From contig NZ_KI519609.1 of the NCBI RefSeq assembly GCF_000483485.1, forward strand, positions 686,072 to 750,071: 64,000 nt of DNA, read 5' to 3'. Shown piece after piece: positions 48,165 to 58,917 of the stretch (the stretch's first letter is position 1; every line of letters begins with the position of its first letter). A model generated the notes under the pieces. It saw only the letters and a list, made by a program, of their open reading frames with translations, was not told the origin of the DNA and did no database searches. This stretch comes from Thiomicrorhabdus chilensis DSM 12352 (GTDB taxonomy: Bacteria; Pseudomonadota; Gammaproteobacteria; Thiomicrospirales; Thiomicrospiraceae). Made by a program: the position numbers and the translations under genes.

Positions 48165-48453
48165 AAAGCCCATCGCCAAGGTGCCTTTGAAATGGAAAGA
48201 GGGTGGCGTGCTGGTGTTGCCGGCGGTGGTCAATGTGGAAACCGTTCCGGCAATTTTGCAGCAGGTGCAGCGCGATCAGCGCCAGCCTATGGGCATTGAC
48301 TTTTCAGAAGTGACTCAGGCGGATAGTGTCGCTCTTGCCATGCTGTTGTCGTGGCAGACGCAGACGGAAAATTCTTTGAAAGTCGAGTCGCTACCCGCTG
48401 AATTGAATACCTTGATTCAGCTTTATGATTTGGAAACCGTGCTCCAGTCATAG
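48151..48453 (+). CDS. mlaB: STAS-domain protein MlaB
   Basis: This 100-residue STAS-domain protein fits the MlaB regulator that binds MlaF. The conserved region is MGIDFSEVTQADSVALAMLLSWQ (about residue 50-72), with the STAS loop Ser/Thr region. ATG 48151 overlaps the mlaC 3' end by 14 bases, so translation is coupled. It is the last gene of the mlaFEDCB set. Confidence 0.9.
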   Translation: MALFKKPIAKVPLKWKEGGVLVLPAVVNVETVPAILQQVQRDQRQPMGIDFSEVTQADSVALAMLLSWQTQTENSLKVESLPAELNTLIQLYDLETVLQS

Positions 48454-48602
48454 CCTAATTCTCAAAGCTCTGTTTTATTCACCTTATCGAGCTTTTGGTG
48501 GGTCTGGTCCTTTATCCTTTTCCGGAAAATTTACAATAATCATCACGAATTACGGCCGAAATCCAGTTGGAATCGAGTCGTCTCTAAGGGTATGAAATCA
48601 CT

Positions 48603-49520
48603 ATGTCATCAGCGGTAAGCTTTCAGCAAGTCACCAAACATTACGGGTCGTTCGAGGCTCTGAAAGGCATCAGTTTTGATGTCGAAGAAGGTTCCTTTTT
48701 TGGGCTTTTAGGGCCGAATGGTGCCGGCAAGTCGACCTTGATTAATGCCATGTCCGGCCTGTTGGTGCCGACATCCGGCCACATTAAAGTGCATGGAGAG
48801 GATGTCGTTCATGACTACCGTAAGACGAGACGGGCTTTGGGTTTGGTGCCGCAAGAGTTAATAGCGGATCCTTTTTTTACCATTAGGCAATTGCTTGAGC
48901 TCCAGTCCGGTTACTTTGGAATCAGAGGGCCTGAACAGAGTAAATGGATCAATGAGTTGCTGGAGCGCCTGGCTTTGAGCGATAAAGCCAATTCGATTAC
49001 CAATGAGTTGTCCGGAGGAATGAAAAGGCGCGTGCTGATCGCCATGGCTCTGGTGCATAAACCGCGGGTTTTGGTCTTGGATGAACCGACAGCTGGGGTG
49101 GATGTCGACCTTAGGCACACCTTGTGGGAATTTACCAAGGAGTTGCATCAAAAGGGACATACCATTATTTTGACCACGCATTACCTTGAAGAAGCCGAGG
49201 CGTTGTGTGAAAAAGTCGCCATTATGCAACATGGAGAAGTCAAAGCGCTGGATACCACCAGTGAGCTTTTAGCATGTCACCCGTTTCGTTATGTGCGTGT
49301 TTCCGTGGAAGATGAAACTCAGCCTTTGAGTGAGGCGTTGAAATCCAAGCTGGTCGAATCCGACGCGAGCGGATATTTGTTCAAACTGGAAAAACAGCAG
49401 AGCATGTCGGATATGTTGGGTATGCTGCATCAGAGCGGATTGGATGTGAAAGATATTCGCAGCCGCGATGCGTCATTGGAAGAGGTGTTTATGAATTTAA
49501 CAGGGGCGGCGCAGTCATGA
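48603..49520 (+). CDS. ABC-2 type exporter ATP-binding subunit (YadG-like)
   Basis: This 305-residue ATPase has Walker [22 protein letters not shown] (about residue 35), signature ELSGGMKRRVLIAMALVHKP (about 138), Walker B VLVLDEPTAGVDVDLRH and the H-loop ILTTHYLEEAEALCE. The C-terminal extension of about 80 residues is as in DrrA/NodI/YadG proteins. It is coupled to the permease downstream by a 4-base overlap. The substrate is unknown. Its placing between mlaB and ibaG differs from E. coli. Confidence 0.9.
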   Translation: MSSAVSFQQVTKHYGSFEALKGISFDVEEGSFFGLLGPNGAGKSTLINAMSGLLVPTSGHIKVHGEDVVHDYRKTRRALGLVPQELIADPFFTIRQLLELQSGYFGIRGPEQSKWINELLERLALSDKANSITNELSGGMKRRVLIAMALVHKPRVLVLDEPTAGVDVDLRHTLWEFTKELHQKGHTIILTTHYLEEAEALCEKVAIMQHGEVKALDTTSELLACHPFRYVRVSVEDETQPLSEALKSKLVESDASGYLFKLEKQQSMSDMLGMLHQSGLDVKDIRSRDASLEEVFMNLTGAAQS

Positions 49521-50287
49521 TGGAGTTTAATTTTTCAGGATGTTGGGCACTGTTCGTCAAGGAAGTTAGGCGTTTTTATTCGGTCGCGGTTCAGACGGTT
49601 TTTGCGCCGGTGGTCTCGACTTTACTCTATCTATTGGTGTTCGGTCAGGTGATCGATACCCAGATAGAAGTGTTTAGCGGCTTGAGTTACAGTCAGTTCC
49701 TGATTCCCGGCTTGGTGATGATGGCTATTTTGCAGAACGCCTTTTCAAATACTTCTTCGAGTTTGATTCAATCGAAAATGCACGGCAATTTGACGTTTGC
49801 ATTGTTAAGCCCCATTTCACCTTTTGAGTTTTATCTGGCTTTTGTCGGCGCATCCGTCATTCGTGGTTTGGCCGTTGGTTTGGGTATTTTGGTGATAGGG
49901 GTGTTTGGATTCGGTTTGACCTTTAACGCGCCTGCCTGGATTTTGCTGTTTGCGGTTCTCAGTGCCGCCATGATGGGGGGGCTGGGCATGTTGGCAGGCA
50001 TCTTGTCGGACAAGTATGACCATCTAGCGGCGTTCCAGAATTTCATTATCATGCCGCTGACCTTTTTAAGCGGTGTGTTTTATTCGATTCACGCTTTGCC
50101 TGAGGTCTGGCAGGATGTGTCGCACTTCAATCCATTCTTCTATATGGTGGATGGGTTCCGTTATGGATTTTTTGAGCAATCCGACGTATCGGTGAATTTG
50201 AGTTTATCGGTCACGGTTGCTTTCTTGGTGTTAATCTCGGCGATAAATCTGATTTTATTGAACAAAGGCGTTAAAATACGCAAATAA
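49517..50287 (+). CDS. ABC-2 type exporter permease (YadH-like)
   Basis: This 256-residue six-helix permease of the ABC-2 family has the family signature in FQNFIIMPLTFLSGVFYSIHALPEVWQDVSHFNPFFYMVDGFRYGFF (about residue 172-217), as in YadH/NodJ. It partners the preceding ATPase by a 4-base overlap. ibaG starts 17 bases after it. Confidence 0.9.
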   Translation: MMEFNFSGCWALFVKEVRRFYSVAVQTVFAPVVSTLLYLLVFGQVIDTQIEVFSGLSYSQFLIPGLVMMAILQNAFSNTSSSLIQSKMHGNLTFALLSPISPFEFYLAFVGASVIRGLAVGLGILVIGVFGFGLTFNAPAWILLFAVLSAAMMGGLGMLAGILSDKYDHLAAFQNFIIMPLTFLSGVFYSIHALPEVWQDVSHFNPFFYMVDGFRYGFFEQSDVSVNLSLSVTVAFLVLISAINLILLNKGVKIRK

Positions 50288-50304
50288 ATTTTTGGAAGAA
50301 AGTA

Positions 50305-50523
50305 ATGTCCCCAGACAAGATTAGAGAGATGATACAAGAGGCTATTCCCGGTAGCCAAGTAGAGATGTCAGGCGCAGACTGTAATTTTGCAGTGACGGTG
50401 ACCAGTGCTGAATTTGAAGGCAAATCCCCGATTCAGAGACATCGAATGGTGAATGATGTGTTTAAAACTCAGTTTGAGACAGGTGAATTGCATGCCTTGT
50501 CGATCAAGACTAAGGTTCAATAA
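50305..50523 (+). CDS. ibaG: BolA-family protein IbaG (YrbA)
   Basis: This 72-residue protein has the BolA fold (VEMSGADCNFAVTVTSAEFEGKSPIQRHRMVNDVF). It has the Cys in the DCNF position and the His in QRHRMV that bind an Fe-S cluster with monothiol glutaredoxins. It stands directly upstream of murA, as in other gammaproteobacteria. Confidence 0.93.
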   Translation: MSPDKIREMIQEAIPGSQVEMSGADCNFAVTVTSAEFEGKSPIQRHRMVNDVFKTQFETGELHALSIKTKVQ

Positions 50524-50539
50524 GTTCACATTAAATTGA

Positions 50540-51817
<1,278 letters not shown>

Positions 51818-51870
51818 AGCCTTACCCATATTTAATACCCGAATTTTAATTTAAAGTGACTGAATACGTT

Positions 51871-52512
51871 ATGAAGCAACCATTAACCATCGCGCTTTCT
51901 AAAGGCCGAATTTACCAAGATACCGTTCCATTGCTGGAGGCAGCGGGGATCCGTCCTTTGGAAGATCCAAGCAAAAGCCGTAAGTTAATCATCCCGACCA
52001 ATCATGATCATGTCAGGTTGTTGATTGTTCGCGCCACCGATGCGCCAACCTATGTGGCCCATGGCGCGGCGGATATCGGGGTGGCTGGTAAAGATGTATT
52101 GATGGAGGCTCCCGCCGATAACTTGTATGAACTGTTGGATCTTCAGATTGCCAAATGTAAATTGATGGTGGCCGGTCCCGAAGTTGAAAAACCGCACGGT
52201 CACCGACTTAAGATTGCAACTAAATACCTGAAGTCCGCCCAGGCGTATTATGCCCAGAAGGGCGAGCAGGTGGATTTAATCAAACTGTACGGTTCCATGG
52301 AGATTGCCCCTTTGATCGACTTGGCGGATCGTATTGTTGATTTGGTGGATACCGGAAATACATTGCGTGCAAACGGGTTGGTGCCGATGGAGCATATTGC
52401 GGACATCAGCTCTCGAATGATTGTCAATCAGCATGCGTATAAAACCAAGTTTGAACAGATTAATGAAATAGTAAAACAATTCCAAACAGTGATAGAGAGT
52501 CAAAATGCTTAA
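51871..52512 (+). CDS. hisG: ATP phosphoribosyltransferase, short form
   Basis: This 213-residue enzyme catalyses the first step of histidine synthesis. [32 protein letters not shown]-type block in the form [13 protein letters not shown], and [16 protein letters not shown] are visible. The C-terminal regulatory domain of the long form is absent, so activity should need a HisZ subunit encoded elsewhere. Start 51871 is chosen because [13 protein letters not shown] aligns with the family start; an upstream GTG adds five residues. Its end overlaps hisD by eight bases. Confidence 0.95.
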   Translation: MKQPLTIALSKGRIYQDTVPLLEAAGIRPLEDPSKSRKLIIPTNHDHVRLLIVRATDAPTYVAHGAADIGVAGKDVLMEAPADNLYELLDLQIAKCKLMVAGPEVEKPHGHRLKIATKYLKSAQAYYAQKGEQVDLIKLYGSMEIAPLIDLADRIVDLVDTGNTLRANGLVPMEHIADISSRMIVNQHAYKTKFEQINEIVKQFQTVIESQNA

Positions 52513-53806
52513 TATTCGTCGTTTATCTGCTAACGCAGCAGGCTTCAGAGAAGAGTTAGATACACTTTTGGCATGGGAGACTGTGTCCAATGATTCGGTT
52601 AACGATATTGTCAAGGAAGTGGTGAATAATGTACGCACCCAAGGTGATGCGGCACTGTTGGAATACACAGAGCGTTTCGACCGCTTGGCGCTTAAGAGTG
52701 GTGCCGAACTTGAAATTCCAATGGAAAGAATCCAAAAAGCACTTCAGACCATTCCCGCTGAGCAACGTGAGGCACTGGAGTTGTCGGCGGAGCGAGTCAA
52801 GGCGTATCACCAGAAACAGGTGACCGAGTCTTGGAATTATACGGAAGCCGATGGCACCATGCTGGGCCAGCAAGTCACTCCTTTGGACAGTGTGGGCCTA
52901 TATGTTCCCGGCGGTAAAGCGGCCTATCCTTCATCCGTGATCATGAACGCCATTCCAGCCAAGGTGGCAGGTGTGGAAACTTTGATCATGGTGGTGCCGA
53001 CTCCGGACGGTGAGGTCAACGACATGGTATTGGCCGCCGCCGCGATTTGTGATGTGGATCGCGTCTTTACATTGGGAGGCGCGCAAGCTGTGGCGGCTCT
53101 GGCTTATGGTACGCAAACCGTTCCGGCGGTAGATAAGATCGTTGGGCCGGGTAATATTTTTGTCGCGACCGCCAAACGCATGGTGTTTGGTACCGTGGGC
53201 ATCGATATGATCGCCGGACCGTCCGAGATTCTGGTTTATTGTGACGGCAAGACCAATCCGGATTGGATCGCCGTTGACCTGTTTTCACAAGCCGAGCATG
53301 ATGAAGATGCTCAGTCCATTCTGGTGACTCAGGATGCCGAGTTTGCGGAAAAAGTCTACGAGAGCATGAACCGTTTATTGCCGACCATGCCACGTCAAGA
53401 AATCATCCGCAAGGCGTTGGATGATCGTGGCGCGATTATTGTGGTCAATGACGAATCTCAGGCATTGGAAATGATCAATATCATCGCACCTGAGCACTTG
53501 GAATTGTCGGTTGAAGACCCCAAAGCGCTGTTGCCAAAGATTCGCCATGCGGGCGCAATCTTTATGGGGCGTTATACGGCCGAGGCGTTGGGTGATTATT
53601 GCGCGGGACCAAACCATGTCCTTCCTACATCACGTACAGCACGTTTTTCTTCACCATTGGGGGTCTATGATTTCCAGAAACGTTCCAGTTTGATTATGTG
53701 TTCGGAAGAGGGCGCAAATGTGTTAGGTAAGGTTGCTGGCGTTTTGGCCGATGGTGAAGGGTTGCAGGCACATGCTGCTTCTGCACGTTACCGTGTAAAA
53801 GGCTAA
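52505..53806 (+). CDS. hisD: Histidinol dehydrogenase
   Basis: This 433-residue zinc enzyme performs the last two oxidations to histidine. Motifs are [27 protein letters not shown] (about residue 125), [43 protein letters not shown] (about 238) and [14 protein letters not shown] with zinc-binding Gln-His (about 262). The catalytic Glu-His lies in [14 protein letters not shown]. hisC, often next in gammaproteobacteria, does not follow; a perfect terminator does. Confidence 0.97.
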   Translation: MLNIRRLSANAAGFREELDTLLAWETVSNDSVNDIVKEVVNNVRTQGDAALLEYTERFDRLALKSGAELEIPMERIQKALQTIPAEQREALELSAERVKAYHQKQVTESWNYTEADGTMLGQQVTPLDSVGLYVPGGKAAYPSSVIMNAIPAKVAGVETLIMVVPTPDGEVNDMVLAAAAICDVDRVFTLGGAQAVAALAYGTQTVPAVDKIVGPGNIFVATAKRMVFGTVGIDMIAGPSEILVYCDGKTNPDWIAVDLFSQAEHDEDAQSILVTQDAEFAEKVYESMNRLLPTMPRQEIIRKALDDRGAIIVVNDESQALEMINIIAPEHLELSVEDPKALLPKIRHAGAIFMGRYTAEALGDYCAGPNHVLPTSRTARFSSPLGVYDFQKRSSLIMCSEEGANVLGKVAGVLADGEGLQAHAASARYRVKG

Positions 53807-53832
53807 GTAATGTTTTTTGAACATTAAGCGTT

Positions 53833-53858
53833 AAAAACCACCAGGCCTGGTGGTTTTT
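53833..53858. terminator. Perfect palindromic terminator of hisD built on CAGGCCTG
   Basis: AAAAACCACCAGG (53833-53845) is followed directly by its reverse complement (53846-53858) and then by more T. It starts 26 bases after the hisD stop. Confidence 0.88.
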
Positions 53859-53911
53859 TTTCGCATTGACGTTTTAATGGCTCTTCATCCAATACGATAA
53901 AGGTAAAGTTT

Positions 53912-54652
53912 ATGTTGCGAAGTGAATTATCGGATTACTTACACGGCTTTTTAAAGGTCGCCGATTTTCAGGACTATGCTCCGAATGGATTGCAGGTTGA
54001 AGGTCGGACAGAGATTCGTACTATCGTTACTGGCGTGACGGCTTGCCAGGCCTTGATTGATAAGGCGATTGAGCTGAAAGCCGATGCCGTGCTGGTTCAT
54101 CATGGGTACTTCTGGAAAAGTGAGCCGGTTGAAATTATCGGTTTCAAGCAAAAGCGTATCAAGTCGTTATTGACGCATGACATTAATTTATTTGGTTATC
54201 ATTTGCCTTTGGATGCCCATCCGCTCCTGGGCAATAATGCCATGCTCGCCAAGTTGTGGGGTCTGCAGGATATCACTCCGCAAGCGGGTCTGGTTAGATT
54301 GGGAAGTCTGCCAGAACCCAGCTCGATAACGGACTTTCGCAATCAAGTTTCCGAGTCATTAGGACGTGAGGTTCTGCATTTACCAGGTGGTCCCGATAAG
54401 ATCAATACTGTTGCCTGGTGCAGTGGCGGCGCTCAGAATTACATTGATATTGCTCTAAAGTGGGAGGCTGATCTATATATCAGTGGAGAGGTTTCGGAGC
54501 AGACCACGCATATCGCTAAAGAGGGGGGCATCCATTATTTTGCAGCGGGCCACCATGCCACGGAAAGGCTTGGAATACAGGCGCTGGGCGAACATTTGGC
54601 CGAAAAGTTCGGTTTGCAATGCCACTTTGTGGATGTTCCAAATCCGGTGTAA
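53912..54652 (+). CDS. NIF3/YbgI family dinuclear-metal protein
   Basis: This 246-residue protein of the Nif3-like family has metal-binding motifs VLVHHGYFWK (about residue 63), YHLPLDAHPLLGNNAML (about 97), YISGEVSEQTTHIAKE and AAGHHATERLGIQALGEHLAEKFGL (about 210). Family members are annotated as putative type 2 GTP cyclohydrolase I, but true activity is uncertain. Length is that of the short YbgI form. It stands between hisD and petABC, a common arrangement in gammaproteobacteria. Confidence 0.9.
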   Translation: MLRSELSDYLHGFLKVADFQDYAPNGLQVEGRTEIRTIVTGVTACQALIDKAIELKADAVLVHHGYFWKSEPVEIIGFKQKRIKSLLTHDINLFGYHLPLDAHPLLGNNAMLAKLWGLQDITPQAGLVRLGSLPEPSSITDFRNQVSESLGREVLHLPGGPDKINTVAWCSGGAQNYIDIALKWEADLYISGEVSEQTTHIAKEGGIHYFAAGHHATERLGIQALGEHLAEKFGLQCHFVDVPNPV

Positions 54653-54786
54653 AAGTGTCTCTAACTAGGCACTTTTCCTCTATAGAAAAATTTTATTAAC
54701 TGACATATAATCAGATAATGATTTGAGTTTGAGGCTCCCTTGGGTAAAATAGGGGGCATTTGCTTGTGAACAATAGGAAGACAAAT

Positions 54787-55404
54787 ATGTCGACAAAAGA
54801 ACATAAGAGTAAAGGTGTTGATTTACAGCGCCGGAAAATCCTAACCGGGGCAACAGGCGTTGTGGGTGCTGCGGGCGCGACCTTCTTGGCAGTGCCATTT
54901 GTCAGTTCTTGGCAGCCAAGTGAAAAAGCAAAAGCGGCAGGTGCACCAGTCGATATTGACCTTAGCAAACTTCAGCCGGGACAAATGGTCACCGTATCAT
55001 GGCGCGGTAAACCGGTATGGGTTGTCAGACGCACGCCTGACATGCTGGAGCGGCTTTCAGCGTCGGATTCTCAGTTAAGGGACCCCGCCTCACAAGAGTC
55101 GATACAGCCTGATTATTGCCAGAATCCATCACGAGCTATCAATGAAGAGTATTTAGTTGTGGTCGGAATTTGTACCCACTTGGGGTGCGCCCCTTTATAC
55201 CGTCCAGCAATCGGCTCTCCGGATGTGGGTGCGGATTGGCAAGGCGGGTTCTTCTGTCCGTGTCATGGTTCGAGATTCGACCTGGCCGGCCGAGTGTTTC
55301 AATCGGTTCCGGCTCCAACCAACCTAGAGATTCCCCCACATCATTTCGTGAATGCAAATTTGGTTCGCATTGGTGAAGATCCGAAAAAAGAAGGAGTGGC
55401 CTAA
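54787..55404 (+). CDS. petA: Ubiquinol-cytochrome c reductase Rieske iron-sulfur subunit
   Basis: This 205-residue protein has a twin-arginine-like start (RRKILTGATGVVGAAG) leading into a single helix, then the Rieske domain with CTHLGCAP (about residue 127) and CPCHGSRFDLAGRVF (about 155), which supply two Cys and two His ligands plus the disulfide. It accepts electrons from ubiquinol in the bc1 complex. ATG 54787 follows a GGAAGAC site. petB overlaps its stop by one base. Confidence 0.96.
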   Translation: MSTKEHKSKGVDLQRRKILTGATGVVGAAGATFLAVPFVSSWQPSEKAKAAGAPVDIDLSKLQPGQMVTVSWRGKPVWVVRRTPDMLERLSASDSQLRDPASQESIQPDYCQNPSRAINEEYLVVVGICTHLGCAPLYRPAIGSPDVGADWQGGFFCPCHGSRFDLAGRVFQSVPAPTNLEIPPHHFVNANLVRIGEDPKKEGVA

Positions 55405-56651
55405 TGTCGCATAAACATTCCGAAACTCAGGCTTCAGAAAAACAGTCGTCTTTGCTGGGTTGGCTGGATCGTCGTTATCCGTTGGTCAGCACCTGGAACG
55501 AGCATGTAGGTGAATACTACGCGCCCAAGAACTTCAATTTCTGGTACTTTTTTGGCTCTTTGGCTTTATTGGTTTTGGTGAATCAGTTCATTACCGGTAT
55601 TTGGCTGACAATGAGTTATAAGCCAAGTGCCGCCGAGGCGTTTAATTCGATTGAGTACATCATGCGTGATGTCGAATGGGGTTGGTTGATTCGTTATATG
55701 CACTCAACCGGTGCCTCTGCCTTCTTTATTGTGATTTATTTGCACATGATGCGAGGCCTGCTCTATGGCTCTTATAAAGAGCCGCGTGAGCTGGTTTGGC
55801 TTCTGGGGATGTTGCTGTTCCTGGTGTTGATGGCGGAAGCCTTCATGGGTTATCTATTGCCATGGGGACAGATGTCATACTGGGGTGCTCAGGTTATCAT
55901 TTCCCTGTTTGGTGCTATCCCAGTGATTGGTCCCGACCTGGCTTTGTGGGTGCGTGGTGACTTTGTCATTTCCGATGTCACATTGAACCGTTTCTTCGCC
56001 TTGCATGTAATTGCCTTGCCATTAATTTTGATCATTTTGGTATTCATGCACATTGTGGCCCTGCATAAGGTTGGCTCAAACAATCCGGATGGGGTCGAAA
56101 TCAAAAAGTATAAAAACGAATCAGGATTGCCGATCGACGGTATTCCATTCCACCCATATTATTCCGTAAAGGATTCCATGGGGGCTGTTTTCTTTATGAT
56201 TTTGTTCGCTTTTGTGGTTTTCTATTGGCCGGAAGGCGGAGGCTTCTTTATCGAGCCGCCAAACTTTGAGCCTGCGAACCCGCTTAAGACTCCGGATCAC
56301 ATTGCCCCGGTTTGGTACTTCACGCCTTTCTATGCGATCTTAAGAGCGGTACCTGACAAGTTCTTGGGTGTGGTGGCCATGGGGGGTGCGATTGCTGTCC
56401 TGTTTGCTATGCCATGGTTGGATCGCTGTAAAGTGAAGTCCATCCGCTACCGCGGTGCTTCATTCAAACTGTTGTTGACCATGTTTGTTGTCAGTTTCAT
56501 CGCTTTGGGTTACTTGGGTACTCAGCCATCAACCCCTGAACTGACGAAAGCGGCGCAGTTGTTTACCGCGCTCTATTTTGCGTTCTTTTTAATTTTGCCA
56601 TTTACCTCGGTGAATGAAAAAACCAAGCCAATACCGGAGAGGGTTCACTAA
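55404..56651 (+). CDS. petB: Cytochrome b of the bc1 complex
   Basis: This 415-residue, eight-helix protein is a full-length cytochrome b. Heme-ligating histidines lie in RYMHSTGASAFFIVIYLHMMRGL (about residue 98-115) and in FFALHVIALPLILIILVFMHIVAL (about 198-220). The quinol-site motif GYLLPWGQMSYWGAQV and the Qo-site PEW-type motif (here PVWYFTPFYAILRAVPDK) are present. Start overlaps petA and end overlaps petC, each by one base. Confidence 0.97.
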   Translation: MSHKHSETQASEKQSSLLGWLDRRYPLVSTWNEHVGEYYAPKNFNFWYFFGSLALLVLVNQFITGIWLTMSYKPSAAEAFNSIEYIMRDVEWGWLIRYMHSTGASAFFIVIYLHMMRGLLYGSYKEPRELVWLLGMLLFLVLMAEAFMGYLLPWGQMSYWGAQVIISLFGAIPVIGPDLALWVRGDFVISDVTLNRFFALHVIALPLILIILVFMHIVALHKVGSNNPDGVEIKKYKNESGLPIDGIPFHPYYSVKDSMGAVFFMILFAFVVFYWPEGGGFFIEPPNFEPANPLKTPDHIAPVWYFTPFYAILRAVPDKFLGVVAMGGAIAVLFAMPWLDRCKVKSIRYRGASFKLLLTMFVVSFIALGYLGTQPSTPELTKAAQLFTALYFAFFLILPFTSVNEKTKPIPERVH

Positions 56652-57307
56652 TGAAAAAACTAGTATGGATGTTTAGTTTATTGTTGGCGATGCCTTTTGC
56701 GGCGCAGTCTGCCGGTGGGCCGGCAATTGAGTTGGAGCCGGCTGAAAACAACCTGCGTGATCAGAATTCCCTGCAGCGCGGAGCGGTACTGTTCTCAAAC
56801 TACTGCATGGCTTGTCACTCCTTAAAGTATATGCGTTATAACCGTATAGCCCGAGATATCGGCTGGAGTGATGAGGAAGTGGTCGCGAAAATGGCTTATG
56901 GTATGAACAGCGTGGTCGATGATGTCGAGACCCGTATGCTGCCAGGTGTCGGTATGGATGTATTGGGTACCGAGCCGCCTGATCTATCGTTGATGGCGCG
57001 TTTGAAAGGAACCGATTACATCTACACCTTTTTGCGAAGCTATTACCAGGATGGACAGGGGAAATGGAATAACCATGCTTTAGAGGGAACGTCGATGCCT
57101 AACGTGCTCGAAGGCATCGAACGTCATGCCTCTTCTGAAGATTATGCTCAGGCCGCTCGTGATATTTCCAATTTCTTGGAGTATGTCGGTGAACCGGCCA
57201 AAATGAAGCGTATGGATCTAGGCTGGAAGGTCATCGCATTCTTATTGGTATTACTGTTGTTAACTTATATTCTGAAAAAAGAGTATTGGAGAGACATTAA
57301 GCACTGA
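56651..57307 (+). CDS. petC: Cytochrome c1 of the bc1 complex
   Basis: This 218-residue protein has a signal peptide (MFSLLLAMPFAAQSAG), one heme c site CMACHS (about residue 54), the axial Met region in EGTSMPNVLEG (about 157) and a C-terminal membrane anchor (VIAFLLVLLLLTYILKKEYW). It completes petABC, the respiratory bc1 complex. Confidence 0.96.
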   Translation: MKKLVWMFSLLLAMPFAAQSAGGPAIELEPAENNLRDQNSLQRGAVLFSNYCMACHSLKYMRYNRIARDIGWSDEEVVAKMAYGMNSVVDDVETRMLPGVGMDVLGTEPPDLSLMARLKGTDYIYTFLRSYYQDGQGKWNNHALEGTSMPNVLEGIERHASSEDYAQAARDISNFLEYVGEPAKMKRMDLGWKVIAFLLVLLLLTYILKKEYWRDIKH

Positions 57308-57322
57308 TCAATGTCTGCTTTT

Positions 57323-57347
57323 AAAAGCCCGCATGAAGCGGGCTTTT
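57323..57347. terminator. Terminator of petABC
   Basis: AAAAGCCCGC (57323-57332) pairs with GCGGGCTTTT (57338-57347) over a five-base loop and is followed by TTGTTTTT. Confidence 0.9.
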
Positions 57348-57400
57348 TTGTTTTTGTCGCAGTAAAATGCGGCAAGTGTTTGTGAAGTTGGGATGGGTAG

Positions 57401-58765
57401 ATGGCTAAAATTAAAAATGCTTACGTGTGCACCGATTGCGGAGCCGAACACAGTCAATGGCAGGGTCAATGTATGGCCTGTAAAGCTTGGAATACACTCA
57501 AGGAAATTAAGTTGAGTGCGGCAAAAAGCAAATCGGCGAGTCCCGTGGTGGGTTATGCCGGAGCCGCAGACAATCAGGTTAAGGCGGTTCATGAGGTCAA
57601 TTTGGCAGAAGTGCCCCGCATAGCCTGCGGCATGTCCGAGGTGGATCGGGTGTTGGGAGGCGGGATCGTTCCCGGTTCCGTGGTGTTGGTTGGCGGCGAT
57701 CCTGGTGTGGGTAAGTCATCCATCCTGCTACAGGTGATGTGTGCTTTGAGTGAGCAGATGAAAGTGCTGTATGTCACCGGGGAAGAATCCTTGCAACAGG
57801 TGGCGATGCGTGCCAAACGCATGCAATTGCCCGATGAGCAGCTTCGTCTTTTGACTGAAACCGATGTGGAGTCGATCGCCCACGCCGCCCAGCAGGAAAG
57901 CCCTAAAGTGATGGTCATTGATTCGATTCAGACCATGCAGCTGGCTGATGTCGGCAGTGCCGCAGGCGGCGTGTCACAGGTAAGAGAGAGCGCGGCCTTT
58001 TTGACCCGCTACGCCAAGCAGAACAATATCGCGATTTTTCTGGTAGGGCATGTGACCAAATCCGGTGAGGTGGCCGGCCCAAGAGTGTTGGAACATATCG
58101 TTGATACGGTGGTGTTTCTGGAAGGCCAGTCAGACAGTCGCTTTAGAACATTGCGCGCAATCAAAAACCGTTTTGGGGCTGTGAATGAACTGGGTGTCTT
58201 TGCGATGACGGAAAAGGGCATGAAGCAAGTCAAGAACCCTTCGGCGATTTTCCTTTCGAGAGGTGAGGAGCCCGCGCCCGGCTCGGTAGTGATGGTCATC
58301 TGGGAAGGTTCACGACCCCTGTTGGTAGAAATTCAAGCTTTGGTGGATGAATCACCTTATGGATCCCCGAGAAGAGTGACGGTGGGCGTGGATCAGAATC
58401 GTATCGCCATGTTGCTGGCGGTGATGCACCGTCATGGCGGCATACAGGCGGCGGATCAGGATGTTTATGTCAACGTGGTCGGTGGCGTCAAGGTCAGTGA
58501 GACCAGTGCCGATCTGGCGTTGCTGTGCGCGATTCTTTCCAGTATGCGCAATCAACCTCTGTCACAGGAATTGATTGTGTTTGGAGAGATAGGCTTGGCG
58601 GGAGAAATCCGGCCGGTTCCGAGTGGTCAGGAACGTATTATCGAAGCGGCAAAACATGGATTTAAACGAGCCATCGTTCCTCTGGCTAATGTGCCTAAAG
58701 GAGGCGTGGCCGGCATGGAGATTATCGGTGTGAAGAGTCTTCAGCAAGCCTTGGATATTCTTTAG
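57401..58765 (+). CDS. radA: DNA repair protein RadA
   Basis: This 454-residue RecA-like helicase aids branch migration. It has an N-terminal zinc finger (CTDCGAEHSQWQGQCMAC, about residue 10-27), Walker A GGDPGVGKSSILLQ (about 93), the RadA KNRFG motif (about 252) and a C-terminal Lon-like domain (EIGLAGEIRPVPSGQERIIEAAKHGF, about 400). It is monocistronic, with a CAGGCCTG element just after it. Confidence 0.97.
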   Translation: MAKIKNAYVCTDCGAEHSQWQGQCMACKAWNTLKEIKLSAAKSKSASPVVGYAGAADNQVKAVHEVNLAEVPRIACGMSEVDRVLGGGIVPGSVVLVGGDPGVGKSSILLQVMCALSEQMKVLYVTGEESLQQVAMRAKRMQLPDEQLRLLTETDVESIAHAAQQESPKVMVIDSIQTMQLADVGSAAGGVSQVRESAAFLTRYAKQNNIAIFLVGHVTKSGEVAGPRVLEHIVDTVVFLEGQSDSRFRTLRAIKNRFGAVNELGVFAMTEKGMKQVKNPSAIFLSRGEEPAPGSVVMVIWEGSRPLLVEIQALVDESPYGSPRRVTVGVDQNRIAMLLAVMHRHGGIQAADQDVYVNVVGGVKVSETSADLALLCAILSSMRNQPLSQELIVFGEIGLAGEIRPVPSGQERIIEAAKHGFKRAIVPLANVPKGGVAGMEIIGVKSLQQALDIL

Positions 58766-58777
58766 GCTTTTAAGCTC

Positions 58778-58790
58778 AACAGGCCTGCCC
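58778..58790. repeat. CAGGCCTG element after radA
   Basis: CAACAGGCCTGCC is an intergenic core copy 14 bases beyond the radA stop. It is not clearly part of a hairpin. Confidence 0.7.
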
Positions 58791-58917
58791 ACTCTTGACA
58801 GTTATGGGTTGAGATTGATTTTATTTATTGGCGGGTTTTTATATTCAATTACCTCGATTGGTTTGAGTGATAAAATCTCTTTATTGACTGCCATGATCTA
58901 AAGTAATAGGAGTATGA

